This document shows, in pieces, positions 1 through 9,014 of a stretch of 44,464 nucleotides of DNA (the stretch's first letter is position 1; every line of letters begins with the position of its first letter). The position numbers were made by a program, and so were the translations under genes. The notes beneath the pieces were generated by a model. That model had not been told where the DNA came from and ran no database searches. It was given only the letters and a program-made list of their open reading frames with translations. The DNA lies in contig JAJYYZ010000013.1 of NCBI GenBank assembly GCA_021800445.1, positions 1-44,464 on the forward strand, written 5' to 3'. This DNA comes from a bacterium. Lineage in GTDB: Bacteria; Thermotogota; Thermotogae; Mesoaciditogales; Mesoaciditogaceae.

Positions 1-275
1 AAATATTCTAAGCCGAATGTGGCTGGCTTTTCAATAAAAACTCGCTTGTCAAAGAACTTTAAATCTGTTCTTAACATTCGTCGTTACATTCACGCACATC
101 ATGAGTACTTAATTTTTTAATTTAAATGCGCAGAAAAACTTCTCACTTTGTCGTTTAAAAAATCTTCGATCTTCTTCAATTATCCTGTTTTTACTTGAAA
201 ATTCATTATTTTAAAAATTTGGCACGATGATTGCTAAGTATAAAATGGAAAGAAAAATTCATGGAGGTGAGTCTT
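1..275. other. Non-coding leader region before the first gene
   Basis: I find no convincing gene here. A weak hairpin followed by Ts at about 10-31 (AAGCC pairing with GGCTT) could be the terminator of a gene to the left of the window. The rest is AT-rich. The only other element is a candidate promoter at 219-246, listed separately. Confidence 0.4.
219..246 (+). promoter_or_regulatory. Candidate sigma-70 promoter for the SPW-repeat gene
   Basis: TTGGCA at 219-224 and TAAAAT at 241-246 are separated by 16 bp, about 17 bp before the ribosome binding site of the gene at 276. Both boxes are imperfect, so this is only a candidate. Confidence 0.35.
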
Positions 276-599
276 ATGACTTGGAGAGGTTGGGTAAGTT
301 TAATAGCAGGTATATGGTTTATAATCGCATCCTTCATTCCTATGGGAGGAACCGGAAATCTTGTCAACGATCTTGTTGTTGGAATCATAGTTGCGATAGT
401 TGGATTTTTAATGATTTCAGAACATGCGGCATGGCAAGGATGGATAATAGGTCTAATTGGTGGAATATGGATGATAATAGCGGCATTTATTCCGACAATT
501 ACCACCGGTTATACGGCTAATATGATTAACGATTTGATCGTTGGTATTATAATTCTTGTGATAGCCTTGTTTGAAAGGCCAAAAAGAAGAACTGCTTGA
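276..599 (+). CDS. SPW-repeat small integral membrane protein
   Basis: This 107-residue hydrophobic protein has four predicted membrane segments built as a tandem duplication. Each half begins W(R/Q)GW, then has GIW(F/M)IIA(S/A)FIP and ends with N(L/M)(V/I)NDL(V/I)VGII. That layout matches the SPW-repeat family, whose function is unknown. I chose ATG 276 because GGAGGTGA lies at 263-270 with correct spacing; the in-frame ATG upstream at 261 overlaps that site. The gene stands alone, with a candidate promoter before it and a good terminator after it. It may be a stress-related membrane protein, but nothing in the sequence proves this. Confidence 0.7.
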   Translation: MTWRGWVSLIAGIWFIIASFIPMGGTGNLVNDLVVGIIVAIVGFLMISEHAAWQGWIIGLIGGIWMIIAAFIPTITTGYTANMINDLIVGIIILVIALFERPKRRTA

Positions 600-617
600 T
601 TTGGATGATACGATCTA

Positions 618-643
618 AGGGCTGGCGTGACCAGCCCTGTTTT
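618..643 (+). terminator. Rho-independent terminator after the SPW gene
   Basis: GGGCTGG pairs perfectly with CCAGCCC across a 5-nt loop, followed by TGTTTT. It lies 19 bp after the stop codon. Confidence 0.75.
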
Positions 644-675
644 CATGTTAATATAATTGTTGAGAAGGTGAGAGA

Positions 676-2628
676 GTGCCGATCTTGTTTTACACGAATT
701 TGTTAAGCCTAATCGCAAATGTTGCCTTGATGCTTGTGCCAATAAAACGTTATTTTTCAAAGGAAAGTGTTAGAAATCCTTACCTTGTATTTATGATAGG
801 TACTTCTTTCTTCTGGAATTTTGATATCTTTTTTGAAATCTTTAATCTACCTTCAGATCGATATTTTCTTCCCATATTTTTCATTTTATTTCAAACAATT
901 CCTGCCTTGATGATCTCATATGGGTTGAAGCTTAGATATCTTTATATAGCAGAATCGGTACTCTTCGCGATTGGAATGATGATTTCTGCGCTCTTGATTT
1001 TTTCTCCGGATTTGTCTTTTGCAATTGGCATTCTTTTGACATTCAACGTCATTTTTTCCATAACATTTATGAGAAAAAAATATTCAACTTTGATTTCTTT
1101 TACAAAAAGATCGAGAATTTTAAGTTATATGGTTTTTTACGGACTTTTCTCTGTACTTGAAGCCATAATAGCATGGCTTTGGATTTACAAAAATTCCATG
1201 TGGCCATACATTACGATTATGAATTCTATATTGATTCCTGTTTATCTCTACACCGTGATCAATCTCGTTTATGAAAAGCAATTGATGAAAATTTCAACAA
1301 TTTTTCTTAAAAATGTGCTTTACGGTGCCATGATTTCTATTTTGATATCTTCAGTTCTCATAATAAGTTACTATACCAACTTTTACATTTCAAAGACTTC
1401 TGGGGTAATCCAGTTTTTTTCAATGACTTTCGTGGTCATATTCATTTCATTTCTTGTCTTTGGTGACTATCTTCAGAAAATAGACACTTTTTTTGAACAT
1501 CTTTTGAGAACAGGGCGGGGTTATAAAAGGGAAAAAACAATAGATTTTGTAAAGAAAAGCCTTGAGATAGACTCTCTTGAAGAATTGAACTCTTTGGTGC
1601 TTGGTTATTGCAAGAGCGTTTTGAATGTTGAAGATGTAGAGTTATTTTTCAAAGAAGATGACGGTAATTACACATCGATCAAAAGGCATCTAAACAAAGA
1701 TGATGTGTCTTTTAACGATGCTGAAAAAATAGTCGACCTTTACAACATAGCATTTTCTGGCATTTTTTTTGAAAAAGAATTGTTTGTCTGGATGAAAAAC
1801 GCCGGAAAAGTAGAGGGCTTTATGATTTTAGGTCATAAAAAGAGTGGAAGGTATTCTCCAGAAGATCTTGAATGGATTGAAACACTTTCAAATCATCTTA
1901 CGTTTTTTTTATCGAGATACAGAAGCGTTCAAAGAGTTTTAAAAGTCGAAAAAACGATGATTTTTCAAGAAAGAATGGCTGCCATCGGAAAACTTTCTTC
2001 CGGAGTTACCCATGAGATAAGGAACCCATTGAACATAATATCGACATCTCTTCAAATGCTTAAAAACAGTTCGGATCCAAAAGAAAATGAAAAATTGTGG
2101 AAATACATAGAAGAAGAACTTTCCAGGATTAACTCCATCCTTGAGAATTTTTTGTATTTTGCGCGTCAGAAACCTCCTGTTATCGAAGACGGAGATCCAT
2201 CTGAGATCGTCAAAAAAATTTCTTTACTTTTGAGCGAAAACGCTTCTAAAAAAAATATCGAGATAAAGACTTATTTGCCTGATGTACCTTTCACCTCCAA
2301 ATTCGATAAGACGATGTTGATGGAAATCCTTTTGAATATAGGTACAAATGCACTTGATGCTGTTGAATTTGGGGGATGGATAAATTTTAAACTTGAAAAT
2401 CTTGGAAACTTTTTCAGAGTATCTGTTTCTAACAACGGTAAACCTATCCCCCCATCAGAGATGCAACACATTTTTGAGCCTTTTTATACCACAAAAGAGG
2501 CAGGCACCAGTCTTGGACTTTCGATCGTTTACAATTATATAAATGCCATGAAGGGACATGTTGATGTTAAAAGTGATGAAAAAGAAACCACTTTTTCCGT
2601 CACGATTCCAACGGAGGTAAAGATATGA
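676..2628 (+). CDS. Membrane sensor histidine kinase
   Basis: A 650-residue sensor kinase that autophosphorylates and should pass phosphate to the NtrC-type regulator encoded next. Residues 1 to about 275 hold roughly eight hydrophobic membrane segments. A GAF-like region follows (about 290-420). The HisKA domain has HEIRNPLN with the phospho-accepting His446, and the C-terminal ATPase domain shows N (NIGTNALDA), G1 and G2 (GTSLGLSIV) boxes. The start is GTG 676, preceded by GAAGGTGA. The stop overlaps the next gene's ATG in ATGA, so the two are translationally coupled. The signal is unknown. The many-helix sensor region with a GAF domain resembles PrsK-type kinases paired with sigma-54 activators, but this is a family-level comparison only. 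Confidence 0.85.
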   Translation: MPILFYTNLLSLIANVALMLVPIKRYFSKESVRNPYLVFMIGTSFFWNFDIFFEIFNLPSDRYFLPIFFILFQTIPALMISYGLKLRYLYIAESVLFAIGMMISALLIFSPDLSFAIGILLTFNVIFSITFMRKKYSTLISFTKRSRILSYMVFYGLFSVLEAIIAWLWIYKNSMWPYITIMNSILIPVYLYTVINLVYEKQLMKISTIFLKNVLYGAMISILISSVLIISYYTNFYISKTSGVIQFFSMTFVVIFISFLVFGDYLQKIDTFFEHLLRTGRGYKREKTIDFVKKSLEIDSLEELNSLVLGYCKSVLNVEDVELFFKEDDGNYTSIKRHLNKDDVSFNDAEKIVDLYNIAFSGIFFEKELFVWMKNAGKVEGFMILGHKKSGRYSPEDLEWIETLSNHLTFFLSRYRSVQRVLKVEKTMIFQERMAAIGKLSSGVTHEIRNPLNIISTSLQMLKNSSDPKENEKLWKYIEEELSRINSILENFLYFARQKPPVIEDGDPSEIVKKISLLLSENASKKNIEIKTYLPDVPFTSKFDKTMLMEILLNIGTNALDAVEFGGWINFKLENLGNFFRVSVSNNGKPIPPSEMQHIFEPFYTTKEAGTSLGLSIVYNYINAMKGHVDVKSDEKETTFSVTIPTEVKI

Positions 2629-3986
2629 ATACTGTACTTTTTGCGGACGATGAAATATACATGCTCGACCTTATGAAAATGAATTTCTCTAAAAAATATC
2701 ATGTTTTAACTGCCCAAAACGGATTAGAAGCGCTCGATTTGATTCGAAAAAATGAAGTCGATCTCGTTGTGACGGATGTGAAAATGCCGAAAATGGATGG
2801 AATGCAATTACTGAAAGAGGTAGTACCTGCTTTTGATATCCCCGTCATAATAGTAACGGCTTTCGGAACAATAGAAAATGCCGTTGAAGCCATAAAATTA
2901 GGGGCTTACGACTATGTGACAAAGCCCATAAATTTGCAGGATCTTGAAGCAAAGATAGAAAGATCTCTTAAATACATGAATATAAAGAAAGAAAACGCAC
3001 TTCTCAAAAAAAGGATCAGAGGCAGTTCAAACATACTTACAAAAAATGATAAAATGCAAAAAATACTTGATAAAATTCCAGAATATGCAAATCTTGATCT
3101 GCCAATCGTAATTCTTGGAGAAAGCGGAACGGGAAAAGAACTTATAGCCCATGCCATTCACGATCAAAGCAACAGATATCTTGGGCCGTTCGTTGCGGTT
3201 AACGTATCGGCAATTCCGGCAGATCTTTTTGAAAGCGAATTTTTTGGATACGATCAGGGGGCTTTTACAGGTGCAAATTCCAAAAAAATAGGAAAGTTCG
3301 AAGTTGCAAACAATGGAACCCTTTTCTTAGATGAGATTGGTGACATGCCCATCGATCATCAGGCTAAATTGCTTAGAGTACTTCAAGATTCTAAAATAAC
3401 AAAACTTGGAAGCGTTGAAGAAAAAAATGTCAATTTCAGGCTTATAAGTGCAACGAACAAGCCTTTAGACAAAATGGTTGAAGATAAAAAATTCAGAGAA
3501 GATTTATATTACAGGATAAACGTCATAAGGATAGAAATACCACCTTTGAGGGAAAGACCAGAAGATGTAGAGTTGCTTTCAAATTATTATGTGGGAAAAT
3601 ACTCAGAGCAAATGAAAAAAGAGATAAAGTTCATTTCACCAAAAGTCATCGAATTTTTGAAAAATTACAAATGGCCTGGCAACGTCCGCGAATTGCAGAA
3701 CGTACTTCTCAGAACTGTCATCAATGCTTTCGGAGAAGAAATAAAAATTCGCGATTTACCACATGAAATATCCGGAAACCAAACGATCATAGATTATCAA
3801 GAGTTTCTTGAAAAGAAACACGTCGAAAGGAATAAACTGTATAAAGCACTCGAACGTCAATTCGTAAATTCGCTCCTTTCCAAATCCCAAGGCAATATAA
3901 CCAAAGCAGCCGAGATCGCCAAAATGGATAGGCGTTTACTTCAAAATATGATAAAGCATATCGGAAATAAGAATGATAGCGAATGA
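2625..3986 (+). CDS. NtrC-family sigma-54-dependent response regulator
   Basis: A 453-residue regulator with three domains. The receiver (1-120) has acidic residues D8/D9, phospho-acceptor D51 in VVTDVKMPKMDG and KP at 100-101. The AAA+ domain (about 140-375) has Walker A GESGTGKE (K171), Walker B LFLDEIGD and an intact GAFTGA loop at 212-217, the element that contacts sigma-54. A Fis-type helix-turn-helix follows near the end (GNITKAAEIAKMDRRLLQ). Its partner is the kinase at 676. The receiver controls the AAA+ ATPase, which remodels sigma-54 polymerase. It should therefore act only if the genome encodes rpoN, which this window cannot show. Targets are unknown. Confidence 0.92.
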   Translation: MNTVLFADDEIYMLDLMKMNFSKKYHVLTAQNGLEALDLIRKNEVDLVVTDVKMPKMDGMQLLKEVVPAFDIPVIIVTAFGTIENAVEAIKLGAYDYVTKPINLQDLEAKIERSLKYMNIKKENALLKKRIRGSSNILTKNDKMQKILDKIPEYANLDLPIVILGESGTGKELIAHAIHDQSNRYLGPFVAVNVSAIPADLFESEFFGYDQGAFTGANSKKIGKFEVANNGTLFLDEIGDMPIDHQAKLLRVLQDSKITKLGSVEEKNVNFRLISATNKPLDKMVEDKKFREDLYYRINVIRIEIPPLRERPEDVELLSNYYVGKYSEQMKKEIKFISPKVIEFLKNYKWPGNVRELQNVLLRTVINAFGEEIKIRDLPHEISGNQTIIDYQEFLEKKHVERNKLYKALERQFVNSLLSKSQGNITKAAEIAKMDRRLLQNMIKHIGNKNDSE

Positions 3987-4041
3987 GGGATGATCAAAAA
4001 AGAAAACGGCAGAGATCAGAGATTTAGTACAATATATTACG

Positions 4042-4056
4042 AGCATATGCTATAAT
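4042..4056 (+). promoter_or_regulatory. Extended -10 promoter for the B12/radical SAM gene
   Basis: TGCTATAAT at 4048-4056 is a perfect extended -10 element, about 22 bp before the ribosome binding site at 4078. No good -35 box is visible, as is common with extended -10 promoters. A GCATATGC palindrome overlaps it at 4043-4050. Confidence 0.5.
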
Positions 4057-4090
4057 ATTTTAAAAAAACGATATTATGGAGGTGGGTTTT

Positions 4091-5458
4091 ATGAAGATTT
4101 TGCTTGTAAATCCAATAAATCCAAGTTACTATTACAGATTTGGCCTTATTTTTCCTCCGCTTGGTCTTGGATATTTAAGTGCCGCTTTAAAGCAACACGG
4201 ACATGAAGTCAAAATCATCGATATGAATATCGAAAAATTCGATTTTCAAAATTATCACTACGCAGATTACGATCTTGTCGGTATCTCTTCGGACACCGTT
4301 CGCTTCCCCTGGGCTGAATACATAGCAAAATGTGCCAAAGCCCAAGGAGTAAAAGTGGTAATGGGTGGACCGCATCCAAGCGTTGACGCTTACAATATCC
4401 TAAAAAGCAAAACTGCCGATTACGTTGTGCTCGGAGAAGGAGAAGAAAGTTTTGTCAATCTTGTAAATGCCGTTGAAAAGGGAGAAAGGTATTCTAACAT
4501 TGGAGGCGTGGGATATGTTAATGAAAAAGGGGAAGTTCACCTTTCGGCGATGAAATTTATATCCAATCTCGATTCAATTCCTTTTCCCGACTGAGATGGT
4601 CTCTCTCTTAAAAGGTACAACTGGAAATCTTATGGAAAGCGTTCCATGAGCATAATTTCTTCAAGAGGGTGCCCTTTTGACTGTGAGTTTTGCTCTGTCT
4701 CTCAACTCATGGGAAGACTTTGGAGAAAGAGAAGCGTCGACAACGTCTTTGAAGAAATGAGGATGCTTGTTAAAAAATACGGTTATGAATTTCTCGTCTT
4801 CTTCGACGATAACTTCACCGTGGATCCGAAAAGGGTTATAAGCCTTTCAGAAAAGGTTCTCAAAAATGACCTGCACGTTAATTGCTTTGCATTCTCGAGA
4901 ACAGATGAAATAGTAGGTCACGAAGATATGGTCGAGGCCATATCAAAAGCGGGCTGTAAAATGCTTTTTATAGGGTTTGAAACCGCAAATGAGGAAGCAA
5001 TGGAAGAATTCAACAAAAAGGAAAGCGTCTCGATTGCCTACGATGCGGTAAATATTTTAAAGAAATACCACATAGACGTCTTTGCGAGTTTTATACTTGG
5101 AGCGTTAAGCGATACAAAAGAAAGTGTAAAAAAGACGGTCAAATTTACCAAATCTTTGAATTCTGTGGTGACAGAATTTTCAATTTTAACGCCTATCCCG
5201 GGAACAAGGCTTTACAAAAAATTGGAACCGGATCTTATCACAAAAGATTATTCCCTCTACGATATGACGCATCTCGTCTTTAAACATCCCAATTTCACAC
5301 CAGAAGAGTTAAGAAAGATATTCATAAATGCTTACATATCGATATACAGCACGCCGGGGAAAATTTTCACCATAGGATTGCCCTATCTCAAAAAGATAAT
5401 CACGACAAGAAAAAAATACAACGAGTTGCAAAAGCAAATTGAATTACTCAAGGGATGA
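4091..5458 (+). pseudogene. B12-binding/radical SAM protein interrupted by an in-frame TGA
   Basis: One reading frame of 456 codons carries a complete B12-binding/radical SAM protein except for TGA at 4592-4594. The first part (167 residues from ATG 4091, with GGAGGTGG just before it) is the cobalamin-binding domain. It includes GLGYLSAALKQHGH and GGPHPS but lacks the DxHxxG corrinoid ligand motif in a form I can recognise. After the TGA the frame continues without a gap into the radical SAM domain with CPFDCEFC (cluster cysteines spaced CxxxCxxC). The stop falls in a spot where relatives usually read FPxRD, so a CGA-to-TGA change fits. Both halves look well conserved, so the change is recent, an assembly error or recoded. 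ATG 4646 with a weak GGAAAG could restart translation of a 270-residue radical SAM fragment. Substrate unknown. Confidence 0.75.
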
Positions 5459-5561
5459 TTCCATTGGCGGATAGCACGATGAAAAAAGAACTTTTGGCGC
5501 GTTTCTTAGCGTTATGGTTTCTTATAAGGTTTTTGTTGTCAATTACATGCATGCCATCCTT

Positions 5562-6413
5562 TTACTTATTTTCTAATTTTTTAAAAGAAACAAATCTTAC
5601 CATCGCGAGAGTAACAAAAACAATTAACCCTATTACCACCGATATTACACTTCCATAGTAGAGATCATTAGGAATCAAATGTCCTTGAGAAAATATCTTG
5701 ATGAAAATCTCTACAAATGCAAGTGTAAGAATTCCTATCATGGTGTAACGAATGTAAATCTGTTTAATTTTATGCATTAAGAGCACTCCAGTGATACTAC
5801 CAAGAAGACCCGCAGTTGTTACTGCCAGGAGAGTCCACATATTTATCAACATAGTTGGCAACATCAAACGATAGGTTATCAACGTTGTGGCCGATACTCC
5901 CAGGGCAACAGTTGCCGTATTAGCCGATATCTTTTTGGGGTTATCAAAGATGTACGAGAAGGCTATAATTGCTATTGGTGCCGCATCCATTCCTATCAAG
6001 CCACCTATGAAGCCTTCCAATGCTCCAAAAAGCATGGTAAGAGAGGTACTGCGTATCCCTCCTTTATTTTTGGACGGCAACAAAATCTTGTAAAGTGCAA
6101 ACAGTAAAAAGAGTGCAAAAACTACAAGTACAAGAATTTTTGGTATATGAATGTTGATGTAAGCGCCTATCGGTACCAGTATCACGGCAGGTATCAATAC
6201 CATCACTGCCTTTTTCCAATCGATAAGTTGCTTTCTGGCATTCATAATAGTTGTCACGGTAAGTTCTGCCGTATTTTGACTCAATCCAAGTATCATGGCA
6301 ATGTTTACACCCAGACCAAAAGCAATGTAATTTGGAATCAGAACACCGGCAGCCCCCATGCCTGCTATTGCAAATATCGATGACAAAATGTAGGTTAATA
6401 TCGTTATAAACAC
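5562..6413 (-). CDS. TauE/SafE-family membrane permease
   Basis: An integral membrane protein of about 283 residues with eight or so hydrophobic segments arranged as two related halves, as in the TauE/SafE (sulfite/organosulfonate exporter) family. The family typically moves small sulfur-containing or carboxylated anions; the substrate here is unknown. I prefer GTG 6413 because the ribosome binding site GGGAG touches the ATG at 6422 with no spacing, whereas GTG lies 9 nt away. ATG 6422 remains possible. It is the second gene after the MFS transporter at 6442-7704, only 28 bp apart, so the two are probably co-transcribed. It converges on the interrupted radical SAM gene. Confidence 0.82.
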   Translation of the reverse strand: MFITILTYILSSIFAIAGMGAAGVLIPNYIAFGLGVNIAMILGLSQNTAELTVTTIMNARKQLIDWKKAVMVLIPAVILVPIGAYINIHIPKILVLVVFALFLLFALYKILLPSKNKGGIRSTSLTMLFGALEGFIGGLIGMDAAPIAIIAFSYIFDNPKKISANTATVALGVSATTLITYRLMLPTMLINMWTLLAVTTAGLLGSITGVLLMHKIKQIYIRYTMIGILTLAFVEIFIKIFSQGHLIPNDLYYGSVISVVIGLIVFVTLAMVRFVSFKKLENK

Positions 6414-6441
6414 AGAAATCATCTCCCTATCTTTTTAGAAT

Positions 6442-7704
6442 TCATCGCTTTTCCAATAATTCAACATGTTGTGTCAGTTCAGATTCATTGAATTTTACAT
6501 ACGATAATAACCAGATCAAGAAAGCAACGGTAATTGCTCCAAAGACCAGGAAAGAAAATTCATAGCCTATCGTTGAGATTATCCAGCCCAGTATCGGCAT
6601 CAATGCAGCCATAATCATCATGCCAGAACTGAAAAAGGCCGTTGACGATCCTATTTCATGAGATTTAAATGTTGTATTCGCAAGTTGAAGCCCTATAGGC
6701 CACAATATACCTTCAGGAATGCCGGCCAAAGGAAACACAAGGTAGAATAAAGGATGCCAAATTACACTTAGCGGTAAAATTATTGCCGCACTGGCAGCAA
6801 AGATCATGGCTACTTCCATGTATCTTAACTTATTGCTTATCGGTGACTTTAACATCACAAATAGGCGCGCACCAATGTTGAACGCAAACATCACGGCAAT
6901 GAGATAGAAGATCTGCTGAGGTGTGAATCCGAGCAATTTACCGTAAAGGACACCAAACGAAAGCACTATGAAGTAAGGAATTTTGTTTCCGAGGGAGGCT
7001 ATCAAAGAAGCATTGAAGGATTTGTTTTTATTGTGAAAAAGAAAATTCAACGCGGTCGGATGTGTGCGTTCTTCTGCGTCGGAACGGTGTTCAACGTATT
7101 GAAGGCTGTGTTTGCCATGAAGTAAGAGCAAAACAGGAATTGCAACAAATGCCATTATCGCAAAGATGGCGAACATGTATTTGATGTTCAACACAGATAA
7201 AAGTATACCCGTTGTGAATGGCGCTATGATAAGGGCTGTGGAAACCCAAAAAGAAAAAGCAGATTGATCGATTTGTCTTTGTTTTTGATCTTTTGACGCC
7301 ATACCGCCCATTGTCATAAGAGCATCCATGTATATACCGGTTATGAGGCCGTCCAGTGTCATCAAGGCATAAATTTCAATTGCACCGTGAATTACAAGAT
7401 ATAAAGGCATCGTTAATCCAAGTATCAACAAAGAAATTGCAACGAGGATTCGAAACTTAGAAGGTGAAATTTTATGCACGATGAAAGCGGCAAGACCAAA
7501 GGCCACTCCGAATAGTGCAAACGCAATACCCACTTGAGTTGTGTTCAGACCGAAAAAGCCTGCTGTATAACCTATTGCCGTTTGATAAAATTGAAGCATG
7601 TACCTCCCAAGAAACGCAACTACGATGATAAGCCATTCCGTAACACTTATGAGATTTATGGATAAGCCCAATTTACGCAAATCTTTTGAATTTCCTTTTT
7701 CCAT
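6442..7704 (-). CDS. Major facilitator superfamily transporter
   Basis: A 420-residue protein with about 12 membrane segments, a charged central loop (HRSDAEERTHPT, about residues 205-220) and a short cytoplasmic tail, typical of MFS secondary transporters. The SKRFxxL-type loop between helices 2 and 3 appears as ISPSKFRILV. I cannot assign a substrate. ATG 7704 follows AAAGGAGTG with good spacing. It heads a two-gene unit with the TauE-like permease, so both may serve the same compound or stress. Coupling to the nearby PadR regulator is possible but not shown: a 120-bp gap separates this gene from the DUF2934 gene. Confidence 0.85.
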   Translation of the reverse strand: MEKGNSKDLRKLGLSINLISVTEWLIIVVAFLGRYMLQFYQTAIGYTAGFFGLNTTQVGIAFALFGVAFGLAAFIVHKISPSKFRILVAISLLILGLTMPLYLVIHGAIEIYALMTLDGLITGIYMDALMTMGGMASKDQKQRQIDQSAFSFWVSTALIIAPFTTGILLSVLNIKYMFAIFAIMAFVAIPVLLLLHGKHSLQYVEHRSDAEERTHPTALNFLFHNKNKSFNASLIASLGNKIPYFIVLSFGVLYGKLLGFTPQQIFYLIAVMFAFNIGARLFVMLKSPISNKLRYMEVAMIFAASAAIILPLSVIWHPLFYLVFPLAGIPEGILWPIGLQLANTTFKSHEIGSSTAFFSSGMMIMAALMPILGWIISTIGYEFSFLVFGAITVAFLIWLLSYVKFNESELTQHVELLEKR

Positions 7705-7827
7705 AAGCGATCACACTCCTTTTTATTATATTTATGTATAGATAAAATTTTATATAAATGATTTATTCACTTATTACAGTAAAAAAATAAATCTTAAAAA
7801 GCCCCTATCCTTTTATAAGGTATGAAC

Positions 7828-8145
7828 TTATTCTTCAGAGTTTTCTTTTCCTCCGAAATTCTTCATGTGCCTTTTTTTCATCATTTCCGATCTGCCCATC
7901 ATGCCTTTCATGTTTGCATTTCCCATGTGTTCTTTGTCTTTTTTCTTTTCATCGTTTTCGTGAAGTGCTAACACTATTTTCTTAGCGTTTTCCCAGTTTT
8001 CAAGATCTTTATCGGGAACTTTTCCGCTTATTTCCCACAAATGATAGGCTACTTTTGCTATTTCATCGTGAAATTTCTCTTCAGGATTTTCATCCATTTT
8101 CCTCGCATTCCTTTCTTGATTTTTATTTTCTTCACAATTTTTCAT
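7828..8145 (-). CDS. DUF2934-domain protein with Met/His-rich tail
   Basis: A 105-residue hydrophilic protein. Residues about 27-65 (EIAKVAYHLWEISGKVPDKD then LENW) match the DUF2934 pattern: I-x3-AY-x-L-W-E-x2-G-x4-D-x-E-x-W. The function of that family is unknown. The tail is rich in Met, His and Lys (KEHMGNANMKGMMGR, KKRHMKNF), a composition that could bind soft metals, though this is speculative. ATG 8145 overlaps the stop of the PadR gene in ATGA, and an AAGGAGGAG site lies inside the PadR end, so the two are coupled. Its position beside a PadR regulator and an arsenic operon hints at a stress or metal role. Confidence 0.7.
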   Translation of the reverse strand: MKNCEENKNQERNARKMDENPEEKFHDEIAKVAYHLWEISGKVPDKDLENWENAKKIVLALHENDEKKKDKEHMGNANMKGMMGRSEMMKKRHMKNFGGKENSEE

Positions 8146-8510
8146 TTTACATCTCCTCCTTTTTCATTTTTCTCATAAATACTTATTAATTTTTGATACA
8201 TTTCCACGCTACTTTTCAATTCTTGTATGAGGTTCTTCAAATTCTTTTTACCATCTTCCGTGATGCTGTAAACGTGTTTTGCAGGGCCGGGATCAGATGT
8301 GTCCCATTTTGATTCAACAAGGCCGTTCATTTCAAGCATTCTAAGAATTCTGTAAATAAAAGTTTGATCTTTTACCGAAATCCCAAACTCTTCCATTCTG
8401 TCGACAAGTTCATATCCATGAGATGGTTTTTGATCGATCAAAAGCAAAGCAATGGTAAAGACCGGATTCATCTTCATGCCAATATTTTCAAACTTACTTG
8501 ACTTGATCAT
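8142..8510 (-). CDS. PadR-family transcriptional regulator
   Basis: A 122-residue winged-helix protein: FTIALLLIDQKPSHGYELVDRM, then YRILRMLEMNGLVES, the wing (PAKHVYSITEDGKK), and a C-terminal dimerisation helix. This is the PadR-like layout (PF03551) at the usual short length. PadR proteins usually repress stress, efflux or phenolic-acid genes. ATG 8510 follows AAGGAGG with proper spacing. It is divergent from arsR across 173 bp and co-transcribed with the DUF2934 gene. A perfect inverted repeat just upstream (8546-8583) is a plausible site for autoregulation. The inducer is unknown. Confidence 0.85.
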   Translation of the reverse strand: MIKSSKFENIGMKMNPVFTIALLLIDQKPSHGYELVDRMEEFGISVKDQTFIYRILRMLEMNGLVESKWDTSDPGPAKHVYSITEDGKKNLKNLIQELKSSVEMYQKLISIYEKNEKGGDVK

Positions 8511-8542
8511 GTTTTTAACCTCCTTTTCTGATCAATAATATC

Positions 8543-8583
8543 ACTATATAGTCAAAATGTCAATATCATAATTTAGACTATAT
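8543..8583. promoter_or_regulatory. Inverted-repeat operator candidate between padR and arsR
   Basis: ATATAGTC at 8546-8553 and its exact reverse complement GACTATAT at 8576-8583 are 22 bp apart. The left arm overlaps the palindrome ACTATATAGT (8543-8552). It sits close to the PadR start, so PadR autoregulation is my first guess. A second AT-rich palindrome (ATATAATTATAT, 8644-8655) lies nearer arsR and could be the ArsR site. Confidence 0.45.
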
Positions 8584-8683
8584 GAATTTAAAAATGTTCA
8601 AAGTGTATTCAGTGACTTTTAATGAAAATTTAAAGTTTGTATTATATAATTATATATGTAAATATAAGAATATAAGGTGAGAA

Positions 8684-9004
8684 ATGATCACAAAGAATAT
8701 CGGTATCGCTGATATTTTAAAGGTTCTGGCAGATGACACAAACCTAAAAATGCTTTCATTTTTAAAATTAAAGGGAGAACTTTGCGTTTGCGATCTTCAA
8801 AATTTGCTTTCCACAAATCAGCCGAATGTTTCAAGGCATCTGAAAGAATTGATGAATGTAAACCTTATAACCGTAAGGCAGGATGGAAAATGGCATTACT
8901 ACGCTATCAAAGAAATTCCTTCTTTTGCAGAAGAAATTCTGAAAATTGCAATGGAAGAATACGATCTTTACAACGTAAAATTCAACACTCAAAAATGCGA
9001 TTAA
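8684..9004 (+). CDS. arsR: ArsR-family arsenic-responsive repressor
   Basis: A 106-residue winged-helix repressor with [21 protein letters not shown], where Cys34 and Cys36 form the ELCVCDL metalloid-sensing motif at the start of the recognition region. [13 protein letters not shown] is the recognition helix and [12 protein letters not shown] the wing. Members bind the operator without metalloid and release it on As(III) binding. ATG 8684 follows AAGGTGAG. It is first in a tight operon with arsC and acr3 (10 bp and 1 bp gaps), which is the expected regulated set. An AT-rich palindrome at 8644-8655 is a possible operator. Confidence 0.93.
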   Translation: MITKNIGIADILKVLADDTNLKMLSFLKLKGELCVCDLQNLLSTNQPNVSRHLKELMNVNLITVRQDGKWHYYAIKEIPSFAEEILKIAMEEYDLYNVKFNTQKCD

Positions 9005-9014
9005 GGAGGAAATC

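Noticed and set aside
4592-4594. TGA as a selenocysteine codon
   Set aside because: The position is a linker between domains with no conserved Cys in the family, and no obvious stem-loop follows; many other genes here end in TGA, so reassignment is excluded too.
5455-5658. 67-codon plus-strand ORF overlapping the radical SAM stop in ATGA
   Set aside because: Its second half is the antisense of the TauE gene end, it has no recognisable family, and no ribosome binding site other than chance purines.
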